This document shows, one piece after another, positions 57,158-64,000 of a stretch of 64,000 bases of DNA (its first letter is position 1; the number at the start of each line of letters is the position of its first letter). This stretch comes from Deltaproteobacteria bacterium (lineage in GTDB: Bacteria; JAGRBM01; JAHCIT01): the NCBI GenBank assembly GCA_026129095.1, contig JAHCIT010000003.1, positions 1-64,000 of the forward strand, written 5' to 3'. The notes under the pieces are model-generated. The model saw only the letters and a list, made by a program, of their open reading frames with translations. It searched no databases and was not told where the DNA came from. Position numbers and translations under genes: made by a program.

Positions 57158-57593
57158 GGATGGATGTGGGCCTGGTATGGCCCCTGATTTCCTTAACTAT
57201 CCAAATCTGCAAAAACAGTATGATTCCTCGGTAAGGTGGCCGCAATTAGACACCATCGCCTCTGACTCACCGCGTTGGCCGTTTGTCTTGGAAAAGTGAT
57301 TTAAATCCTTTAAATGCTTGAACAATTCGCGTGTAATCATTCGTAACGGTGTTACCTGCTTTGGTTATGGGGGACCATAATAGTGACCATGGGTAACTTT
57401 CCGAAGGTGCGAAGCGGCACAGGTTCCTGGCAGAACTTCGCACGGTAGACGCCGGAATGCGTCCGGAACGGTAAATGGGGCTCAAAGGCCGGTCAGGATT
57501 TTCCGGCCGGGTCTTTGCAGGCTGCTGGTATTCAGGCGTGAAACCAGAACAGTTGAGCAGGAAATCAGGTTTCTTTTTCAGGGAGAGTGTCCG
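57158..57593 (+). other. Intergenic region with structured leader of the Ig-like lipoprotein gene
   Basis: No frame here is convincing. The first part (57180-57350) is AT-rich and probably carries both divergent promoters. The second part is a chain of inverted repeats, listed separately. GGGAGA lies 8-13 bases before the ATG at 57594. Confidence 0.5.
57351..57508 (+). ncRNA. Possible structured 5' leader RNA, class unknown
   Basis: Four consecutive stem-loops can be drawn. Stem A is gttacc/ggtaac (57351-57356 with 57392-57397), enclosing ttatgg/ccataa (57365-57370, 57375-57380). Stem B is gtgcgaag/cttcgcac (57407-57414, 57436-57443), with inner cagg/cctg. Stem C is gacgc/gcgtc (57448-57452, 57459-57463). 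Stem D is ggccgg/ccggcc (57487-57492, 57503-57508). Such density is unusual in this window and suggests a cis-regulatory RNA or attenuator. I could not match the conserved bases of the cyclic-di-GMP or other classes I know. Confidence 0.4.
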
Positions 57594-60500
57594 ATGTCAG
57601 TAATCAGTATTCAATGCAGGCATGCAACGCCGGTTGCGGTGCTGGCGAACCTGTTGAGGCGGTTCGGGCTGGCCGCAACCGCCGCAGTCTGGGTACTCGC
57701 CGGCTGCGGCGGCGGAGGCGGGACAACCACCCAAACGGTAACCAGGACAGTGACGCGTGACGTACCGCGCAATGTGGTTTTTGGACTCACCACGACGCCC
57801 GCAGTTCACACCTGCACCGGGCCGACCAGCACCTGCATAGCCAATGGCCTCGACCAGTACCAGATATCTGTGACCGTTTCGGTTGATGGCGACGCCCCCG
57901 GAACGCAGGCGCCAGTGGCGCTGATCGTGACAGCACCCGAAGGAGCCCGCATCCACACGGATTCGGCGGCGGGCGCTCCCGGCTACCAGCAGACGACGGT
58001 CGCCGTCATTCCGGATGGACCGGCGACGATCGTTTATGTCCGCGCCACGTCGAATGGAACCTATACGGTCGAGTTCTCCCACCCCGATGCGGACAACCCC
58101 AATCTGGGCACGCTGGTCCGGATGGTTCCCGATCTCGCCTTCATTGCCGATCCCAATGTCCCGGTCGAGGTGGAGTTCTTCGAGGCGCTTGGTTTCGTGC
58201 CGGCCTTCGGCGGCACCACCACGGTCAAGGCGCGTCTCAAGAACGGCGAGGGCGACGTGATTACCGGCGCTGCGGCAGGACTGTTCCAGATCGCATTCAC
58301 GTCAGTCACCGATCCGCTTGGATATTTCGATCCAGCTAATGGGATAGCCGTTCCATCCACGGCAGACGGAGTTGCAGAAGTCCAGTTTGGTACACTCGCA
58401 ACCTATCCCGACGGCGGAACCATCACGTTGCGAGCCTCGCTGGTGGGGACGGCCCTGCACAATGACCGGCAGGTGACGATATTCGAGAACCTCGGTGCGC
58501 CGATCTATGCTGAATATGGCGTGATCTCGCGGGTAGCTGGTTCGCTTAACCCTCCGGCTCCGGCCCCTCCGGCCCTCCTTCCCCCTTCTCTCTCCTATCT
58601 GGCCAATGCTCCCGGCGGACTGGATGGATTTACCGGCAAGGATCTGAACCGCGCCGATACGTTCAGGCTGCAGGTCCGGGTTGTGACGGCGGACGAGTTC
58701 GCCCAGGGCGTGTCGTGCAACGCCCTCACGCCGGGCGAAGGAAATGTCGTCTGCATGCCTGGCAATGTTAACATGCAGATCGACTGCCTCGCCAACGACG
58801 AACTGGTCGCCGCTGCGGCCTGCCAGTTCTCCGCCAATCCCGACGGACCATGGCAAGCCAGTCTAACCATCAACTGTGGCGATGGAGATCCGAATACTAC
58901 TGATACCTGTATCGGGGAGGTGTATCTCAAGATCGTATCCAATTCGGTCAAGGCCCGTTCTGCCAGCGGGTTTACCAAGATATTCCCGAGCCTGCGCGTC
59001 CAAACCATCGGTTCCATCTCGACAATCCCGACCCTGAACCGCCGGTACGATGACCAGGCGGCTGTGACGCCTACAAACCCGACATGGAATTCGAGGACAT
59101 TCGCTGGTGTCAGCGTGGCGGGCGAGGAAAATCGTCTCCGGCTTCGCCCGGATATCTTGCTGCCGTTCATGGTGAAATGGGTCGAGCCGGTGACAGCCAG
59201 TGCGCCCACGGGCGGCTGCCAGATCATCCAGGGCGGCACGGGCAACCAGCGGATCGTCAAATGCACGGAAGATCCGTCCAAATATGCGTCGGTCTGCTTC
59301 GGCGAAGGGGCGGCGAACTTCAATCAGGGAACCTGTTCCTTTGAAATCCTGAACAACCGCTGCTCGCCGACTGAAGTGTTCCGGAGCGGCGTATGCACGG
59401 GCGGGGCCGGTGACGTGCCCCGCATTCCGCTCCGGCTGGAACTGCTGCCCTCCACCTGCCGTTCGGTGGCGGATCTGACGGACAATCCGGGTGACTGCTA
59501 CCGGCAGGTACTGACCGAGGGCGGACTGCCGTCGAAGGTCAAGCTCGATTTCACCTATCTGGGACTGCAGGCGCAGCCGCCCTATGTCGTCCGTTCGGCG
59601 GGGCTGTTCCACAACTCCTCGGTTGCCGTGGGCGGCCAGGACAACATCAACATTGCTGAAGATATCGCGGCGGGATGGTTCCCGCTGGACAACGACATCG
59701 CGGAGTCCGGTTCGACGTTCCTGCTCCCGCCGCTGGTCAGCTCGACACCTGCGAATCCCTACCGTGTCCGGCTGGAGGTGGAGCCGGTTTCCTCCGGCAC
59801 GACGGGGCTGAACAAGGAAGAGCAGAACGTGATCGTCAACCCCGGCTGCTTCGCGCCGGCATCTGTGACCTGCACCCGGACCACGACGGCCGGAGGCCCT
59901 GCCTGCCTTCAGCCACCGGCTAACCGGATTCAGGCGAACAACAACGCGGACAATGCCAGTTGCGCCCGCTTCTCATGTGAAGTCAAAACCTTCGGCCAGC
60001 TTTTTCCCGATACGGCGGTGGATAGCCAGGTGATGTGCCCCGCGGCGAGCGGGCCGTATGTCCTTCCGGATGACGCCAACTACCAGATACGTTTTATTGA
60101 CGTGGGCCGGACGGTGGCCGGTGACGAGCCGGTGGGTGATCCCGATGGGCAGGAGATAGACGCTGATGGAGGCGCCGGGGAATCGAATGGTGTCGAGGTC
60201 CAGTTCTCGGAGTCGGGATCATTCCCGGCATCCAACAACTTCACAGCCCAGAACCAGACGGTCAATGTCGTTGGCGGGTTTGCCCATGTCTATGCCCGCG
60301 TCCGGAGCACCAGCCGGGCCAATGACCAGACAGCGAACATGATCGCCCGGCTGCGTTACACGGGTGGCAGCATCCAGCCAGCCACGCTGCTGCAGCAGCA
60401 GTTCAGCATGATCGTGAATCCGGACGGGACGCTGCCCGGCCAGGTGACGATCACGTTCCACCGGCCGAGCGAAGTCGTCGCGGGAACAGTCAACACGGAC

Positions 60501-61424
60501 CCGATCCGCTCGCGCCACGCGGCGCTCGATTCAAGTTTCGCCGCCGCGTTTGGGATTACGACTGACGGAACGGTCAATGACTACCGTAACCAGACGCTGT
60601 TCTCGAAGGTCGCCCGCGTCCGGGTCCAGCGGCTGAACGGGTCCGACTACAACGGCACCGCTGTCGGGATCACTTTCGCGCTGTCCGGTTCTTCCGGTTC
60701 CCTGTTCCGTAACGACGGAGCCAACAACAACTGCCAGACGACCGCACCCGCATCTCCAGTCACGACATCGCTGGTCAGTTCCGCCCAGACGGCCTACGCC
60801 TGTGTCGTGTCGGATGGCAACGTGACCCTGGCGCCGAATGTGAACGCCACGACGACTGTCACTGCCACGCTCGCCAACTGCCCTGTCGCCAAGCAGCCGC
60901 TTTGCCAGACGACCGGCAACGTGAACGTCCGCAGCGTCCGGCGGCAGGTGACTTACCGTTTCCCGATGACGCGGACGAGCGGCACCGGTGCGGTTGATTT
61001 CGCCGGATTTACACTGAAAGCGTTCTTCAACGACCAGAACATCGCCTACGTGGCGGGAACGGCCACCGGCCAGGATATCCTGTCGTCGCTCGGGACGATC
61101 CAGAGCAACGTGTTCGGCACGAACGAACTGCGCGTCCTCAAGTCGGCCGGTGACAACGACTATCTGTTCCCGTCGGGCAGTCCCGGCAGCCGGGACGTGA
61201 TCCAGACGATCTTCCGGATCAGGGAACAGTGTGCGTCCGCTGCCTGTGCCTTGCTTGCCGATCGAGTCGCGTATGATCCGGCGGCGGGGGAAATCACGTC
61301 GGTTCCCATTGGCACCGGCAACTCGGAGATATTCAGATACAACGCACTGGGTGAACCTGTCGCGGCAACGCTCAGGTTTGATCCTCCGTCTGGTGTCCAT
61401 GCGGCACTGAACTACGGGCAATGA
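57594..61424 (+). CDS. Very large Ig-like surface lipoprotein
   Basis: A 1276-residue protein. The signal ends in lipobox LAGC (Cys38), directly followed by Gly-rich and Thr/Val-rich spacers (GGGGGTTTQTVTRTV). The body is a series of beta-sandwich segments of bacterial Ig-like (Big_1/invasin-like) character, for example PAFGGTTTVKARLKNGEGDVITGAAAG and SGSSGSLFRNDG, with many cysteine pairs (CTGPTSTC, CRSVADLTDNPGDC). No enzyme motif is seen. It looks like an extended cell-surface or extracellular structural protein or adhesin. It lies 26 bases before the dockerin-like gene and shares its style, so the two are likely one operon. Confidence 0.8.
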   Translation: MSVISIQCRHATPVAVLANLLRRFGLAATAAVWVLAGCGGGGGTTTQTVTRTVTRDVPRNVVFGLTTTPAVHTCTGPTSTCIANGLDQYQISVTVSVDGDAPGTQAPVALIVTAPEGARIHTDSAAGAPGYQQTTVAVIPDGPATIVYVRATSNGTYTVEFSHPDADNPNLGTLVRMVPDLAFIADPNVPVEVEFFEALGFVPAFGGTTTVKARLKNGEGDVITGAAAGLFQIAFTSVTDPLGYFDPANGIAVPSTADGVAEVQFGTLATYPDGGTITLRASLVGTALHNDRQVTIFENLGAPIYAEYGVISRVAGSLNPPAPAPPALLPPSLSYLANAPGGLDGFTGKDLNRADTFRLQVRVVTADEFAQGVSCNALTPGEGNVVCMPGNVNMQIDCLANDELVAAAACQFSANPDGPWQASLTINCGDGDPNTTDTCIGEVYLKIVSNSVKARSASGFTKIFPSLRVQTIGSISTIPTLNRRYDDQAAVTPTNPTWNSRTFAGVSVAGEENRLRLRPDILLPFMVKWVEPVTASAPTGGCQIIQGGTGNQRIVKCTEDPSKYASVCFGEGAANFNQGTCSFEILNNRCSPTEVFRSGVCTGGAGDVPRIPLRLELLPSTCRSVADLTDNPGDCYRQVLTEGGLPSKVKLDFTYLGLQAQPPYVVRSAGLFHNSSVAVGGQDNINIAEDIAAGWFPLDNDIAESGSTFLLPPLVSSTPANPYRVRLEVEPVSSGTTGLNKEEQNVIVNPGCFAPASVTCTRTTTAGGPACLQPPANRIQANNNADNASCARFSCEVKTFGQLFPDTAVDSQVMCPAASGPYVLPDDANYQIRFIDVGRTVAGDEPVGDPDGQEIDADGGAGESNGVEVQFSESGSFPASNNFTAQNQTVNVVGGFAHVYARVRSTSRANDQTANMIARLRYTGGSIQPATLLQQQFSMIVNPDGTLPGQVTITFHRPSEVVAGTVNTDPIRSRHAALDSSFAAAFGITTDGTVNDYRNQTLFSKVARVRVQRLNGSDYNGTAVGITFALSGSSGSLFRNDGANNNCQTTAPASPVTTSLVSSAQTAYACVVSDGNVTLAPNVNATTTVTATLANCPVAKQPLCQTTGNVNVRSVRRQVTYRFPMTRTSGTGAVDFAGFTLKAFFNDQNIAYVAGTATGQDILSSLGTIQSNVFGTNELRVLKSAGDNDYLFPSGSPGSRDVIQTIFRIREQCASAACALLADRVAYDPAAGEITSVPIGTGNSEIFRYNALGEPVAATLRFDPPSGVHAALNYGQ

Positions 61425-61450
61425 TGAGGAAACCGGAGAGGTAACGGCAC

Positions 61451-64000
61451 ATGAAGATGCTCCTCGCGGTCCTCAGGAAATGGCGGCCGCCCCATTTGAA
61501 ATCCAGAACAAGACTGGCGCTCCTGCTGGTCCTGCTCGCCGCGCCCCTCCGGGCGGAGGCCGCCGGCCTGTTCGGCGACGTCTATCCGCGTGGCGCGCCG
61601 GACGGCATCGTCAGCCTGGGCGACCTGCTGCTGATCCGTGCATTTGCACTTGGCGTAACGGTCCCGACCGAGGCCGAACTCAACGCCGCTAATGTCTTCC
61701 CGCTGTCGCTTTGCATCACCTGCCTTCCGAATGAGGTCAGGTTCCCCGATTTCGCAACCCGGTTCATCGGGGGCAATGACACGAATGCTAACGATCCGGG
61801 CGACATTACCATCGCCGACGTGCTCGTGATCGAGAAGGTCATCTTGGGCCAGATCATCCTGGGTTCGGGCCTTGCCCTGAACACGGTCGGGGCCATCAAC
61901 CCGTCGAGCGGCGACACTTTCGGCGGAACGGTGGTGTCGATCAGCGGTAATGGATTTGCCGTGGAGCCTGGGCAGAAGCTCAGGATCAGTTTCGTGTTTC
62001 ACAACGACGGAGGCCCGGCTGACCGGGTCGAATGCGTGATTCCGCAAGGCGTCTCGCCAGCCACCGTTGACTGCGGGCTTCCCTTTTCGGTTATCTCAAT
62101 CACCAACAACACCATACAGGTGACGACCCCGGACGCATCCGGCCTGATCGAAGCGGGCGCGTTCGAGATCAGCGCCGCCATCCAGGTGGCGGTTCTGGAC
62201 GCGGATGACATCGTCATCCAGGCGACGACTGACGCACTCACTGCGGGCAATTCGTTCACCTTCGCCCGAGGCGCGCTCCAGATCATCGCCATCGGTGGCG
62301 AGGACCAGGCAGGCTTCCCGCTGATCGAGCTTGGCGTGCCGCTGGAAACGTTCGTCTACGATTTCGTTCTGCAGTCGCCGGCCACTTCAAATACGCCCGA
62401 TCCGCTGGCAGCGCCATACGTGACTTTCGTGGTGGATATTGTCGATCACTGCCCGGCGCTGCTGAATGACTCCGATTTCGAGATGATATTACCCATTAAC
62501 GATCTGGGCCGGACACAGATAAGGGTGACGCCGCTGGCCGACTGTCCGTCGCACCAGGTTCGCGTTACGGCGACCGTTACCAACCTGTTCTCGTTCCCGA
62601 TCATACCGGTCACACAGACCACCTTCGTGATCCCGGTCGCCGAGGCGGACCAGGGCGTTCTTCAGGTCGTGTCCGGGGCGGGGCAGATTTGTCCGTACGA
62701 CACGACCTGCTCGCTGGACCTGACCGCGGATACTCCGGTGCCGGAGCCGATGGTCGTCAGCATCATCGACCGGTTCGGGCAGCCGTTCATCGGCACGATC
62801 AATGTGAACTTTGCCGACCAGCCGTTTGGTTTCGGCGGCCGGACCGGAAACCTGACCGATCCGGTCATGGCGCAGGGGACCAGTACGGCCTGCACCGGCA
62901 CTGACATCAACAAGGATTGTTCGGCTGTTACCAATGTTCGCGTGAACTTTACCACGGGCGGATCAACGGACCCTGCGCTGAACAGTGCCGAATACGTCGT
63001 CCTGGCAACGGCCATAGGCAACCCGTCGCCGGGAACGTTCACCAATGCGACACCGATCATACCGGCCGGCGGAGTGACCTTCCGGATCCGGGCCGAACGC
63101 CCGGTGGGGACCACGATCGAATACGCTGACCCGGCGCTGGCCGACCGCGAGGCGGACCTGGTCAACGATATGGGGCCATTCGCGATGGGCGTGAAGGTCC
63201 GCGACCAGTGGGGGCGGCTCGCCACCAGCCAGGTCAACGTGCCGAACTGCGTGACCTATACAGCGCAGATGCCGGGCTTCACGTCGCCCCCCACGATTTC
63301 GATGACCGGCGGCAGCACGGTGAACTGCCCGGGTGACCAGCAGGTACCGCCGAACAAGCTTTCGGTCGAGGCGCCTGCCGGGACCGTTACGGAGAGCCTT
63401 GAGTTCGTGAGTGGTTCCCAGGGCGGGGTTATCACGGTGAGGGCGGCTATTACGTCACGGCCCGGTGCACTGGTGGACTTCCGGTTCGCCCTCGGCCTCT
63501 CGAACCGTCCGCCGCCACCAGTGAACCTCTCCCGGGTCATGGCCAGCCACCAGATACAGAACAGCCTCCCGGCGGCCCCGGACGGGACGACAGTCGGCAG
63601 CTTCCTCGTGCGTGGAGCGTTGGGGGCAGTCCGCAAATCGGAGGACGACACGGCGCCGTTTGGCAGCGGCACTCCGCCGACATTCACCCGCTATTCGGTC
63701 AGCGTGACCGACGGCGGGGCGATCACCGGCTGCGGGAATGTCAGTAATGGCATTACCGGCGGAGTAGGGCTGGATGGTACCGGCGACGTTGACCAGGGCC
63801 GTTTCGAGGTCGTGCTGACACCGCCGCCCACTACCGGCCAGCTTGCCATCAGTGTGTGGGATAACCTGAACTGCTCCGGCGAGCAGTCAGTCCCGAAGCT
63901 TATCGGATACACGAGCCGGTTCGATACCGGATACGTCTCCAACCGCTCCCGGTCGCAGCTCGACAAGCTGAGTCTGGATTTCTCCACGCCGGCACCCACG
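61451..64000 (+). CDS. Dockerin-like surface protein with IPT and Ig-like domains (incomplete at window end)
   Basis: A frame of at least 850 codons, open to the right edge. GGAGAGG precedes the ATG. After a signal peptide (about 20-38, ending RAEAAG) come two dockerin-like calcium-loop repeats: GDVYPRGAPDGIVSLGDLLL (42-61) and NDTNANDPGDITIADVLVIE (109-128). Each has the alternating Asp/Asn-x-x-Asp-Gly pattern followed by a hydrophobic helix ending in LG. An IPT-type domain begins at INPSSGDTFGGTVVSISGNGF. The rest is beta-rich, with cysteine-poor Ig-like segments resembling the preceding lipoprotein. Dockerins classically dock onto cohesins; no cohesin gene is in the window. Isolated dockerin-type repeats are also common in non-cellulosomal proteins. 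Confidence 0.82.
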   Translation, partial: MKMLLAVLRKWRPPHLKSRTRLALLLVLLAAPLRAEAAGLFGDVYPRGAPDGIVSLGDLLLIRAFALGVTVPTEAELNAANVFPLSLCITCLPNEVRFPDFATRFIGGNDTNANDPGDITIADVLVIEKVILGQIILGSGLALNTVGAINPSSGDTFGGTVVSISGNGFAVEPGQKLRISFVFHNDGGPADRVECVIPQGVSPATVDCGLPFSVISITNNTIQVTTPDASGLIEAGAFEISAAIQVAVLDADDIVIQATTDALTAGNSFTFARGALQIIAIGGEDQAGFPLIELGVPLETFVYDFVLQSPATSNTPDPLAAPYVTFVVDIVDHCPALLNDSDFEMILPINDLGRTQIRVTPLADCPSHQVRVTATVTNLFSFPIIPVTQTTFVIPVAEADQGVLQVVSGAGQICPYDTTCSLDLTADTPVPEPMVVSIIDRFGQPFIGTINVNFADQPFGFGGRTGNLTDPVMAQGTSTACTGTDINKDCSAVTNVRVNFTTGGSTDPALNSAEYVVLATAIGNPSPGTFTNATPIIPAGGVTFRIRAERPVGTTIEYADPALADREADLVNDMGPFAMGVKVRDQWGRLATSQVNVPNCVTYTAQMPGFTSPPTISMTGGSTVNCPGDQQVPPNKLSVEAPAGTVTESLEFVSGSQGGVITVRAAITSRPGALVDFRFALGLSNRPPPPVNLSRVMASHQIQNSLPAAPDGTTVGSFLVRGALGAVRKSEDDTAPFGSGTPPTFTRYSVSVTDGGAITGCGNVSNGITGGVGLDGTGDVDQGRFEVVLTPPPTTGQLAISVWDNLNCSGEQSVPKLIGYTSRFDTGYVSNRSRSQLDKLSLDFSTPAPT

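Noticed and set aside
57400-57510. Cyclic-di-GMP (GEMM-type) riboswitch
   Set aside because: Hairpins and a surface-protein gene downstream fit, but the conserved bases of the aptamer (the CACAGGGCAAACC-like and CGCAAAGCC-like segments) are absent.

Overview
The window is about 64 kb of dense, high-GC bacterial chromosome. Most genes have recognisable housekeeping or envelope functions, and I see no tRNA, rRNA, CRISPR array, prophage or insertion sequence. The gene content points to a Gram-negative of the former Deltaproteobacteria (Myxococcota/Desulfobacterota-like), probably uncultured. The reasons are many lipoprotein and TPR envelope genes, outer-membrane beta-barrels, an AgmX/PglI-type protein related to myxobacterial GltG/GltJ, and large Ig-like and dockerin-like surface proteins. 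The lineage is an inference; no marker gene here settles it.

Layout. 1-533: a mosaic of palindromic GC-rich repeats, then the upstream region of dus. 534-4236 (+): dus-ntrB-ntrC-like operon. 4273-14450 (-): osmC, gloA, gpmI, dksA-type, rlmH, rsfS, proA, proB, obgE, rpmA, rplU, an SGNH hydrolase with a 13-G tract, and nadA. 14640-17458 (+): two paralogous beta-barrel proteins and an alpha/beta hydrolase. 17566-19447 (-): NHL-repeat lipoprotein and tmk. 19462-24768 (+): a TPR protein, an unknown protein and a large membrane histidine kinase with an OmpR-type regulator. 24770-26920 (-): a secreted HEAT-like protein. 27072-36761 (+): a six-gene envelope cluster resembling the Glt gliding/Nfs sporulation core complex. 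37088-38872: an RpoD-like sigma factor. 38924-45289 (+): lipase, GH2 glycosidase, and an oligopeptide-type ABC importer lacking its ATPases. 45386-49702 (+): rpoZ, htrA/degP, clpB. 49792-53245 (+): TetR regulator, GMC oxidoreductase, sterol-desaturase-like enzyme. 53268-57157 (-): a Fis-type DNA-binding protein and a long coiled-coil/transmembrane/NodB deacetylase fusion. 57594-64000 (+): a 1276-residue Ig-like lipoprotein behind a structured leader, then a dockerin-like surface protein that runs off the window.

The most interesting region is 27072-36761. It holds a small periplasmic coiled-coil protein, a GltC-like TPR protein, two TPR lipoproteins (GltD-like, GltE-like), a small periplasmic protein and a GltG-like transmembrane protein, in the C-D-E-(F)-G order of the myxobacterial Glt/Nfs systems. 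Neither an AglRQS-type motor nor an adjacent GltA/GltB pair is visible, so it may be a divergent or ancestral trans-envelope machine. Other items worth attention are the poly-G SGNH gene, the structured leader at 57351-57508, the coiled-coil deacetylase and the dockerin-like protein.
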